Source: Xiheimicrobium sp052034585
GTDB taxonomy: Bacteria > Myxococcota > Myxococcia > Myxococcales > Myxococcaceae
Assembly (NCBI GenBank): GCA_052034585.1
Contig: JBPOIJ010000034.1
Span: forward strand, 62,001 to 126,000
Length of the DNA stretch: 64,000 bases
Direction of reading: 5' to 3'
Below the pieces are notes generated by a model. That model searched no databases and was not told the origin of the DNA. It saw nothing but the letters and a program-made list of their open reading frames with translations. The translations under genes were made by a program, and so were the position numbers. Positions 1 through 7,643 of the stretch are shown here, piece by piece; position 1 is the first letter of the stretch; each line of letters begins with the position of its first letter.

Positions 1-2294
1 TCCCGCGAGTGGCCGTAGCGAACGTTGTCACAGAGCAGGAGATCGCCCGCGCGCCACTGAGCGCCTTCGCGGGTCTCGAGAAAGCCGTGCAGCAGCAGGT
101 CGAGCTCGCCGCGAGTGAACGGCCTGCCATCTCCGCGCGGATAGCGCCGGTGCCCGTTTCGAACGGACGGTGGATCGAGCGCGATTCGCGGAAACAACAG
201 TGAGCGCCCGCAAAACGCCGGAACTCGAATGCGCGTCATGAGCGTGGCGTGGCCGCCTCCTTCGTCCTTCCACCAGCACTCGTCGAACTGGTGCGTCGCG
301 GCTCGACATCGGCGCGCGGCTTCGGCGCGGTCGGTGGTGGCGAAGCGCTCCTGCCAGGAACGGAAGAAGTTGAGGTGCCGTTCGGGGTGACCCTCGTCGA
401 CGAAGCCCATCTCGATGAGGAGCCCGTGCCGGCGCAGCCCATCGAGCAGCGAAGTGCCCCCGTTGGTGACGAGGAAACGTTCGAGCGCCGCGGCCTCGTG
501 CACGAAGGTGCGTCCGCCCTGGTCCGGCTCGACGTCGCGCGCCGAGAAGAAGAGGAGCCGCGCGGGAATGGTGCGTTGGTAGAGCACCTCGTTGTGCGGG
601 AGCAGCCAGAGGTGCGGTGGATACTCGTCGGTCGCGCGCAGCTCCGGGCTCAACGCGCGGCGAGTGGTGCGACCACTGCTCATCCCGCCCCAGGGGAACG
701 AGTCGTTCGGCGAGAAGCCGAGCGCAGCGAGAATGGTCGTCGGGAGCGCGCCCGCGTGCTCGACCTCGATGCCGGTGTTCTGCACGAGCACCGCGCCATG
801 ACGATCGAACTCACGCCGAATGGCGGCACTGCGGGCGTCGTTCAGCGTTCCCTCGCCGTCGAAGACACGCACGCTGAAGCGCACGTCACGCCGAACGAGC
901 TCGGGCGGAAATGCGTACGCCTGAGGTCCATCGGTCGCGATCGGGCCCAGCGAGGACTCAGTGGGGAGGATCGGCGAGCTCGCGGCCCTCCCGACGCTAG
1001 CCGTCTCGTCGAGGACCGGCAGGGACGCACCGTCGTTCGCGTCGACTCGGTCCATCTCGGCAGGAGGTGGGCCATGGGCGTTCGACGAGGCTGGCGAGCG
1101 CGTCGACGAACCAGCCAGGTTGCTCGCGTGAGATGGCCCGGCTCGAACGCTCACGGCTCTCGCGCGCGGCACGAGCGTCGATGCATCGGGGTCGAGCGGA
1201 ACGGTCGCGGGTTGCCCGTGATTGGCCCGCGCGCCTCGAACGAACGCGTCGCCGTTCAGCTCCGATGATGCATGCCCCATGGGCGGTCCTGAGTCCGCTT
1301 GGCCGATCGCTCCAGGCCCGTCGACAATCGTGACCAGCGCCGGGTCGTGAACCGACTCCGGCGAAGCACTGGACGCCCTCACCTCCCCCGCCATCGCGAC
1401 GAGCACGTTCCGCTCACCGGTGAACGACTCACGCGAATGTCCGAAGCGCACGTTGTCGAAGAGCACGAGATCGCCCGCGCGCTGCGCCACGCCTTCACGA
1501 GTCTCGAGCAGCACCGAGCGAACGACCTCTTCTTCATCCGGCGTCAGCGAACTCCCATCACCGAGCGGGAATCGTCGAAGACCATTCCGCGCAGCCGGCC
1601 CATCGAGCGCCACGCGCGGAAACCGGAGAAACCCGTCGCCCCACTTCGCCGCGAGGGTGATGCACGTCATCAGCGTCTGCTCCGGCCCCCACCAGCACTG
1701 GTCGTGTTCGTCGCTCGCCGCGCTCGCCCGCCGCATCGCCTCGTCCGCGTCGTCGGTCTCGAAGCGTTCCTGCCACGACTGAAACGTGTTCGACGCCTTC
1801 TCCGGGTGCCGCGCGTCGAGGAAGCCGGTCTCGATGGACACGCCGTGACGGACCATGCGCTCGAGGAGAATGGGCGCGCGGCGTGCCAGCTCGGCCTCCA
1901 CCGCCCGCGCGGAGTGAAGAAAGATCCGCCCTCCACTCGGAGCAACCCCGAGACAGGCGAAGAGCACCCAGCGTGGACTCGCTCGCCGGTACTGCACCTC
2001 GTTGTTCGCGAGCAGGTAGAGGTCGGGCGGGTAGTAGTCGAGCCGACGGAGCCCAGGCGCGGCCCACTTCTCCTGCGTCGAGGCGGCCGTTCGTCCACCG
2101 AGTGAGAACTGCTGCGACGGCCCGAAGCCGAGCGCAGGAAGCACCTCGACGACCTCCTCGACCCGAGTGAGCCCCGTTCCAGTGACGTGAAGCGCCCCGT
2201 GCCGCTCGAGCTCGATGCGCAGGCAACGCACCCCGAGTTCATCGAGCCGGCCGCGAGCGTCGAAGACCCGCCCGCTGAAGCGTTCGCCGCGCAT
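1..2294 (-). CDS. Tandem-domain TauD/TfdA-like (SyrP-type) Fe(II)/2-oxoglutarate dioxygenase, 3' end cut by window edge
   Basis: One frame stays open on the minus strand from just after the stop of the neighbouring gene (TAA at 2379-2381) to base 1; I read it codon by codon and found no stop. It holds two copies of the same fold. Domain A is about residues 1-305, a Pro/Ala/Ser-rich linker spans about 306-464, and domain B runs from about 465 to past 764. Both copies carry SyrP/TauD-like blocks such as SWQERF, WW, GDG and DNVRFGHSR / DNVRYGHSR. The family's metal-binding HxE is intact in domain B (His567-Asn-Glu569) but reads Asn97-Asn-Glu99 in domain A, so A is probably inactive. The distal His is present in both (His286, His762). 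Such enzymes hydroxylate amino acids or small acids; the substrate is unknown. The start is uncertain: ATG at 2294, or GTG at 2336, which would extend homology with domain B. Confidence 0.85.
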   Translation of the reverse strand, partial: MRGERFSGRVFDARGRLDELGVRCLRIELERHGALHVTGTGLTRVEEVVEVLPALGFGPSQQFSLGGRTAASTQEKWAAPGLRRLDYYPPDLYLLANNEVQYRRASPRWVLFACLGVAPSGGRIFLHSARAVEAELARRAPILLERMVRHGVSIETGFLDARHPEKASNTFQSWQERFETDDADEAMRRASAASDEHDQCWWGPEQTLMTCITLAAKWGDGFLRFPRVALDGPAARNGLRRFPLGDGSSLTPDEEEVVRSVLLETREGVAQRAGDLVLFDNVRFGHSRESFTGERNVLVAMAGEVRASSASPESVHDPALVTIVDGPGAIGQADSGPPMGHASSELNGDAFVRGARANHGQPATVPLDPDASTLVPRARAVSVRAGPSHASNLAGSSTRSPASSNAHGPPPAEMDRVDANDGASLPVLDETASVGRAASSPILPTESSLGPIATDGPQAYAFPPELVRRDVRFSVRVFDGEGTLNDARSAAIRREFDRHGAVLVQNTGIEVEHAGALPTTILAALGFSPNDSFPWGGMSSGRTTRRALSPELRATDEYPPHLWLLPHNEVLYQRTIPARLLFFSARDVEPDQGGRTFVHEAAALERFLVTNGGTSLLDGLRRHGLLIEMGFVDEGHPERHLNFFRSWQERFATTDRAEAARRCRAATHQFDECWWKDEGGGHATLMTRIRVPAFCGRSLLFPRIALDPPSVRNGHRRYPRGDGRPFTRGELDLLLHGFLETREGAQWRAGDLLLCDNVRYGHSR

Positions 2295-2378
2295 CGCGAC
2301 AGACCGTTCACGCCAACGCTCGACGGGCGACGTCACCAGCCCATCGTCGCAGGTGCTGCACCCATCCTCCAACCGTCG

Positions 2379-3878
2379 TTACTTGGAGATGTTCTCCTTC
2401 AGGATCTGCCCCAAGACGATTCGGTCGGCGACGAGCCAGCGGCCAATCGGCGTCACCGAGCCACCCCGGCTGTACTTTCGAATCGTGTAGTACACGAGCT
2501 GGTACTTCTCGCCGTGCGCCTCCGCGAGGCAGACCTGAAACTCGTCGTACACGCGCGGGTAGGTCGTGACGATGAGGTAGTCGCCCTGCTCGCGGGTGTC
2601 GGTGCTGGTGGTGCTCACGTGCTGGAGCGCCGAGTTGATCACCATTCGCTCCCACGAGGAGTAGCCCGCCGCCTTGATCGCAGTCGTCGCCGTGCTCATC
2701 AGCCCCGAATCGGTCGAGCGCGCTGACGGCATTCGGGTCGCCTCGAGCGCCGCGCGCGCCTGCGAGAGCACCACGTCGACGTGCGCGCGATACTTTCTCG
2801 CGAGGGCGAGGCTCTCGGGGTCCTTCTTGCCCAGCCACTGCTCCCGGTACGTCGCCAGCGCCTCGGCCCCTTCAGCGCCATCTTTCAGGCCTTCGATGAT
2901 GTCCTTGATGACGCGGTGAGGGGCGTTGTTCTCGATCGCCCACTTCCCGCGCCCCATGAGCTGGAAGAACGCTCCCGCGCGCCCGCCGTTCGAGGCCGGG
3001 TTCTCGCTCGCCACGTCGGCCAGACACGAATCGAGCTTGGTGCCGAGGTGCATCGAGAACTCCACCTCGAGCCGCTTGAGCCGCTCGTCACGGGAGAACG
3101 CGGGGTGCTCGGCCTCGAGGTGTTCGAGGTGGGTGACGCCCTTCTCGCGGAGCTTCTGGTACTGCCGCATGTCGCCCAGCCACTCGCCGATGCGCGCCGG
3201 GCTGTAGGGCCGCTTGAGCTTGCAGTCGAAGGTGGGTCCGAACACGGCGGCGAGCTCGTCGAGTTGCTGGCCCACGTCCTTCGCTTCGGCGGCGAACGCG
3301 GCGGCCTTCTCCTCGGCGGCCTTCTTTCCCGCGGCGACCTTCTCGGCGAGCTTCACCTCGAACTGGTCGATGCTCGCGCGAGCGGCGACGACCTGCGGGT
3401 GCTGCTGATCCCCGACTCGCTCGAGCGCGCTCCGCATCTGCTGCGCGGCACCTTTCAGCGAGATTCGATCGATCGCCGCGATGGGATCGATGGCAGCGAG
3501 CTCCTCCTGATAGCGCTCGGCGACCTTCTGGTACTCCTCGAAGTAGTGCCGATCGATCGACCCCATGGCGACCTCGGCGCCCGCAGCCGGTGCTTCTCCA
3601 GTCGACGCCGCGAGCCCCTTGGCGCGAATGCGGTCGATGAGCGCGGTCGAGCGATCGACCTGTGCCTTCCACGCCGCGTCCCGGTTGCGCAGCTTCCCGA
3701 ACTCGGTGCGAACACCGTTCACCTTGAGCACCAGCGAGTTGGCGGTCGCGCGATCCCCCGCTCGAAGGAGCTCGGCTTGCTGCTCGATGGCGTCGAGCTG
3801 GGCCTGCAGCTCGGGAAGCTCGGCCAGCGCGACCGTCGCGGCGAAAGCCATCAGGACGACTGCCAGACGATTGGGCAT
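2379..3878 (-). CDS. Secreted coiled-coil protein of unknown function
   Basis: The 499-residue product starts with a clear signal peptide (MPNRLAVVLMAFAATVALA, cleavage after about residue 19). Long helical, Ala/Glu/Lys-rich stretches follow, about residues 25-60 and 140-220, that look like coiled coil. The C-terminal 110 residues are richer in Tyr, Thr and beta-formers and may be a separate small domain. No catalytic motif is recognisable. It lies 377 bp downstream of the flippase gene and 84 bp upstream of the tandem dioxygenase, all on one strand, so it could be transcribed with either. A periplasmic or surface role is inferred from the signal peptide only. Confidence 0.8.
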   Translation of the reverse strand: MPNRLAVVLMAFAATVALAELPELQAQLDAIEQQAELLRAGDRATANSLVLKVNGVRTEFGKLRNRDAAWKAQVDRSTALIDRIRAKGLAASTGEAPAAGAEVAMGSIDRHYFEEYQKVAERYQEELAAIDPIAAIDRISLKGAAQQMRSALERVGDQQHPQVVAARASIDQFEVKLAEKVAAGKKAAEEKAAAFAAEAKDVGQQLDELAAVFGPTFDCKLKRPYSPARIGEWLGDMRQYQKLREKGVTHLEHLEAEHPAFSRDERLKRLEVEFSMHLGTKLDSCLADVASENPASNGGRAGAFFQLMGRGKWAIENNAPHRVIKDIIEGLKDGAEGAEALATYREQWLGKKDPESLALARKYRAHVDVVLSQARAALEATRMPSARSTDSGLMSTATTAIKAAGYSSWERMVINSALQHVSTTSTDTREQGDYLIVTTYPRVYDEFQVCLAEAHGEKYQLVYYTIRKYSRGGSVTPIGRWLVADRIVLGQILKENISK

Positions 3879-3984
3879 TCGAAGCTCGTGGGTGGAGAGG
3901 AAGAGGAGACGACGCTCGAGGACTTCGCGACGGGACGCGCGATTCTGACACGCAGCCCGAAGGTCCCGGAATCACTTCGGCTCC

Positions 3985-4236
3985 ATGGTGTCCCGCGGCG
4001 ATGCGCTCGCGCGTCTTCTCCGGAACGTGAAGACGCTCCCCACTGGCTACAGCTCAAGCCACTTCGCCAGCCGCGAGCTCGCCAGGCAGATCGAGCGGTT
4101 CACCACGCTGACGAGCGCGCCTCCCGTTCGCGGGGCCTTCGGAGCAGCCGATCAGTGGGAGACCGTCGACGCTCGCTCGGCGCCACGAACGAAGACGTCG
4201 AACGACCACCGCGACCAGCAGGCTCGGCAGCGCTGA
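3985..4236 (+). CDS. Possible small hypothetical gene in the 3879-4255 gap
   Basis: The 377-bp stretch between the flippase gene and the secreted coiled-coil gene holds no obvious gene on the strand of its neighbours. On the plus strand an 83-codon frame starting ATG has about 84 percent G/C at third positions, similar to real genes here, and reads without low-complexity shadow features. There is no good ribosome binding site and I recognise no family. It may be a small gene, a decayed gene, or chance in GC-rich DNA. Confidence 0.22.
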   Translation: MVSRGDALARLLRNVKTLPTGYSSSHFASRELARQIERFTTLTSAPPVRGAFGAADQWETVDARSAPRTKTSNDHRDQQARQR

Positions 4237-4255
4237 CTCGCCATCTCCAGGCTCA

Positions 4256-5770
4256 TCAGGCCTGTGCACCCACCTCGGGACCAGCCAGGGCCGGCTCCTT
4301 CTTCCTCGCGGTCTTCACGAAGGCGATGAGCTCCTTCACCTTCACCGCGCCCGAGCCAATCACCAACACCACGTAGACGAGCCCATCGGCGCCGAGCCGC
4401 ACGAACGGGTGCACCCGCTCGAGCAGGTACCAATCGAGCGCCGAGACGAGCACGCAGGCCACCACCGTTCTCGCGATGACGCTCAGGCTCCGGGCATCGA
4501 ACGCACGCCGGCCCACCAACGCCGTCATCGCCACCGTCACGACGATCTCCGTCCCCAGCTGCGCGATGGCCGCGCCGATGCCCGCCCCGCCCTGCCCGAA
4601 CCAGCGCGTCGACGGCCCGATGAAGATGGCGTTGAGCACCGGGTTCGCGACGAGCCCACCGATGGAGATGAAGGCCTGCGTCCACGCCCGCCCGGTGAGG
4701 ATGAGCGCGTTCGACGAGAGGATCGCCACGTAGGTGAGCACGAAGATGCTCGCGAGCACCTTGAGCGAGGTCGCCGCCGGCGCGAAGGCTGGGCCGTAGA
4801 GCAAGGTGATCCACTCCTTCGCGCCCAGCGCCATGAAGAGCGAGGTGGGGAACGCGATGGCGAGCACGAGCTCGAGGCTGCGCCGCATCACCTGGGTGTA
4901 CTCCTCGTCGGAGCGGGCCCGCGCGCGCGCGAAGAGCGGCATCAGCACCCAGCCGATCATCGGCGTCACCATCAGCGCGAGGCCGGCGATGAGGCTCGAG
5001 GCGCCGTACCAGCCGACCTCCTCTTCCCCCGCCACCACCGCGAGGATGCTCACGTCGAGCTTGTTGTAGATGGTGTGCGCCGCGAGGTTCACGACCATCG
5101 GCAGCGAGGCGGCGATGGCCAACCTGGTCGCCTTCACGTCGACCCGCCACGTCATCGCGAGGTGCTTGGTGACGAGCCGGGTGCTGACGACGGTCTTGAG
5201 CCCTTCCGACGCCACCACCGCGAGCGCCACCGTCCACAGCGGCCACTTCATCACCACCGCGAGCAGCGTCCCTCCGCCCCAGACGATCTTCGAGGCGATG
5301 TTGAGGAACGACAGCTCGTTCACCGTGCCTCGCGCGTGGAGCAGCGCGGCCAGGCTCTGGTTGAAGGTGAAGAAGAGCGCCGAGACGCCGTAGAGGTGCA
5401 CCACCAGCCACGTCTCGGGCGGCCGGTTCGTCAGCATGAGGAACGCCTGGGTCACCCCGAAGAGGAGCAGCGCGACCAGCATGCGCAGCGCGGTGACGCC
5501 GCCGTAGAACTCCGAGGCGTGCTGGTAGCGGACCGAGACCTCCTTGCGGATGTAGGTGTCGACGCCGAAGCCCGCGAGCACGAAGAGCGTCGAGGTGAAG
5601 GCGTCGGCGAAGTTCACCACCCCGAAGCCCTGCGGCCCGAGGTAGCGCGGCAGGAGCAGCCGCACTCCGAGCGCGATGCCCCAGGTGACCATCAAGGAGC
5701 CGAACAGCTTCACCGCGTTCTTCGCGGCGAGCTTGGTGTCCTTCTCGGCCGTCGAAGACGCGTCGGACAT
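4256..5770 (-). CDS. wzx: Wzx-type polysaccharide flippase
   Basis: The 504-residue protein is strongly hydrophobic, with about 12-14 predicted membrane segments. Its opening resembles oligosaccharide flippases of the MOP/PST superfamily: KNAVKLFGSL, then RYLGPQGFGVVNFADAF. Such proteins move undecaprenyl-linked repeat units across the inner membrane for Wzy-dependent polymerisation. It lies 120 bp downstream of the priming glycosyltransferase on the same strand, the arrangement I recall for epsZ and wzxX in Myxococcus xanthus. The length is normal for the family. A short charged C-terminal tail follows the last segment. Confidence 0.9.
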   Translation of the reverse strand: MSDASSTAEKDTKLAAKNAVKLFGSLMVTWGIALGVRLLLPRYLGPQGFGVVNFADAFTSTLFVLAGFGVDTYIRKEVSVRYQHASEFYGGVTALRMLVALLLFGVTQAFLMLTNRPPETWLVVHLYGVSALFFTFNQSLAALLHARGTVNELSFLNIASKIVWGGGTLLAVVMKWPLWTVALAVVASEGLKTVVSTRLVTKHLAMTWRVDVKATRLAIAASLPMVVNLAAHTIYNKLDVSILAVVAGEEEVGWYGASSLIAGLALMVTPMIGWVLMPLFARARARSDEEYTQVMRRSLELVLAIAFPTSLFMALGAKEWITLLYGPAFAPAATSLKVLASIFVLTYVAILSSNALILTGRAWTQAFISIGGLVANPVLNAIFIGPSTRWFGQGGAGIGAAIAQLGTEIVVTVAMTALVGRRAFDARSLSVIARTVVACVLVSALDWYLLERVHPFVRLGADGLVYVVLVIGSGAVKVKELIAFVKTARKKEPALAGPEVGAQA

Positions 5771-5890
5771 GGGAGTGCGCGGGAGGCCTACTCAAGAACC
5801 GAGTCGCTGCCTCTTCCAATCCTCATCGACGAAGAAGGCCCGGCAGACTCGAAGGTCCACCGGGCCCGGGAAGAGTTCACCCTCGGCGCT

Positions 5891-7273
5891 TCAGCTCGCG
5901 CCCCTGCCCGTCAGCACCACCGGGAAGGTCTTCAAGATGAGGCTGATGTCCTTCGTGAAGCTCCAGGTGTCGATGTACTGGAGGTCCATGTACATCCACT
6001 GCTCGAAGGAGATCTCGTTGCGGCCCGAGACCTGCCAGATGCAGGTGAGGCCGGGGCGAACCGAGAGCCGGCGGCGCTGCCAGGACTGATACTTCGCGAC
6101 CTCCTGCGGAACGGGCGGGCGCGGGCCCACGACGCTCATGTCACCACGGAGCACGTTGATGAGCTGCGGCAGCTCGTCGATGGAGAACTTCCGGAGGAAG
6201 CGGCCGATGGAGGTGATGCGCGGGTCCCTCTTCATCTTGAAGACCGGCCCGTCCATCTCGTTCTGCTCGGCGAGCTTGGCCTTCAGCTCCTCGGCGTTCA
6301 CCACCATCGTGCGGAACTTCAGCATGCGGAACGGGCGGCCGTGCAGCCCGACCCGCGTCTGGCGGAAGAGCACCGGGCCACGCGAGGTGAGCTTGATGAG
6401 CGCCGCCACCGTGAGCAGCAAGGGCGCGAGCAGCCAGAGCGCGATGCCCGAGGAGAGGATGTCGAAGGCGCGCTTGAAGGCCATCGCCACCGGGCGCGAG
6501 GCGACCGTCTGGTAGTGGAGGTAGCCGTCCTTCACGCCGTGAGTGCCCAAGGGGCGCGCGCGGTCGAAGCGGAACATCGAGGCGGGGAGCGCGAACGGAA
6601 TGCCGAAGGCCTCGCACACCTTGATGGCCTTCTGGGTCTCGGGCGCGTTCGCGACGGAGTTCGAGGCGAAGTACACCTCGGCGACCGGCATCGTGCGCAG
6701 CACCGAGTCGAGGTCGGTGGTGGTGCCCAGCGTCTGGCCCTTGAGCTGCGACGGCGTGGTCTCGTCGGCGTAGCGAACGAAGCCGGCGACCTGCATGCGG
6801 CCGTTCTTCTTCACCTCGTCAGCGGTCGCCCGGCCGAGCGGCCCGACGCCCACGATGAGCACGTCGTCGATGGGGCCCGACTGGCTCGAGAAGTTGCGGA
6901 AGACGGAGAACCGCATGCCGATGGCGAGCGGCCAGAGGATGAGGAGGAAGACGCCGACGTTCGGCAGCCCTTCCATGCGGAAGATGAGGCTCGCCACCGC
7001 CAACACCGTGGTGACCGCCAGCACGAGCACCGACGTCATCGCCGCGTCGTCCGGCGCGCTGCGCTCAGACGCCCACGGGTCGTAGTGCCGCAACGACATC
7101 GCGATGATGAGCCAGGTCAGCAGCGCCGGAATGGCCATGCCGAGCGCGATGGACTCGAAGCCGCCGTGGATCCACGAGGCTGCTGCCAAGGCGATGAGGA
7201 CGAGGAGCAGGTCGAGCAGGAAGCTGACCCGCGCCACGAACCCTGCTGCGATTCGCCCGAAAAGTGAGTTCAT
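5891..7273 (-). CDS. Polyprenyl-phosphate hexose-1-phosphate transferase (exopolysaccharide priming enzyme, EpsZ/WbaP-like)
   Basis: The 460-residue protein has the three-part layout of WbaP/WcaJ-type initiating transferases. Residues 1-120 are hydrophobic with about four membrane segments. A nucleotide-binding-like CoA_binding_3 region follows at about 135-260. The C-terminal bacterial sugar-transferase domain is at about 265-460, with KRAFDI, KFRTM, RKFSIDELPQ, VGPRPP and RPGLTCIWQVSGRN blocks. It transfers a sugar-1-phosphate to undecaprenyl phosphate to begin an exopolysaccharide repeat. The downstream wzx gene and upstream Wzz-Wzy gene supply the later steps. It starts 370 bp beyond the preceding gene, and a promoter candidate lies just upstream. 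Confidence 0.92.
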   Translation of the reverse strand: MNSLFGRIAAGFVARVSFLLDLLLVLIALAAASWIHGGFESIALGMAIPALLTWLIIAMSLRHYDPWASERSAPDDAAMTSVLVLAVTTVLAVASLIFRMEGLPNVGVFLLILWPLAIGMRFSVFRNFSSQSGPIDDVLIVGVGPLGRATADEVKKNGRMQVAGFVRYADETTPSQLKGQTLGTTTDLDSVLRTMPVAEVYFASNSVANAPETQKAIKVCEAFGIPFALPASMFRFDRARPLGTHGVKDGYLHYQTVASRPVAMAFKRAFDILSSGIALWLLAPLLLTVAALIKLTSRGPVLFRQTRVGLHGRPFRMLKFRTMVVNAEELKAKLAEQNEMDGPVFKMKRDPRITSIGRFLRKFSIDELPQLINVLRGDMSVVGPRPPVPQEVAKYQSWQRRRLSVRPGLTCIWQVSGRNEISFEQWMYMDLQYIDTWSFTKDISLILKTFPVVLTGRGAS

Positions 7274-7325
7274 GTGGGATTCTCGCCGAATGACCCGCGT
7301 CAGTTGTCCCCTTTGACTCGAAAGT

Positions 7326-7355
7326 TACATAACGCATCGCGCTAGTCACTGTCAA
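7326..7355 (-). promoter_or_regulatory. Candidate sigma-70-type promoter for the priming transferase gene
   Basis: On the minus strand a perfect TTGACA (7355-7350) is followed 18 bp later by TATGTA (7331-7326), a partial match to TATAAT. A start near 7318 would give a leader of about 45 nt. The surrounding DNA is unusually AT-rich for this genome, which supports a promoter role. The -10 match is weak. Confidence 0.4.
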
Positions 7356-7368
7356 GGGTCGACGGGCC

Positions 7369-7382
7369 GTGATTTCAATCAC
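7369..7382. promoter_or_regulatory. 14-bp palindrome upstream of the priming transferase promoter
   Basis: The sequence gtgatt-tc-aatcac is a perfect 6-bp inverted repeat around two bases. It ends 14 bp upstream of the candidate -35 box, a fitting place for a dimeric activator. No regulator can be named from the sequence. Confidence 0.35.
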
Positions 7383-7643
7383 TTCTGAAGAAAAAGGAGT
7401 CCTACAGTGGATCTTTTCTGTTGGGCTCCAGGAAAATTGTTCTGCAATCGTGAAATCCGTCTCGACTGTAGAGCCATGATTTTACGACGGTTCAAGAGAG
7501 CGTGAAGTTCCGAAATTGGGGTGGTTTTTCATCGAGAGCGGTGCGAGCCGAAGGACGAACGGAGCGACCGCCGTGGGACACGCCATGCGCGTGATCACGC
7601 CAGATTCGGGGCCGGAGCCCCAACCAAATGGGCAGTTCGCGGA

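Larger units (their letters stand above)
7274..7643. other. 370-bp AT-richer intergenic region upstream of the priming transferase gene
   Basis: This is one of the most AT-rich stretches in the window, especially about 7318-7500, with runs such as gaagaaaaagg and ttttctgtt. No credible gene is present. It holds a promoter candidate facing the priming transferase and a 14-bp palindrome, each listed separately. It separates the Wzz-Wzy group from the priming transferase-flippase group, so the two halves of the polysaccharide block probably have separate transcription control. Confidence 0.6.

Noticed and set aside
249..2105. Plus-strand open frames of 339 and 268 codons near the left edge.
   Set aside because: They are antisense shadows of the dioxygenase gene, which reads through on the minus strand with two recognisable domains.
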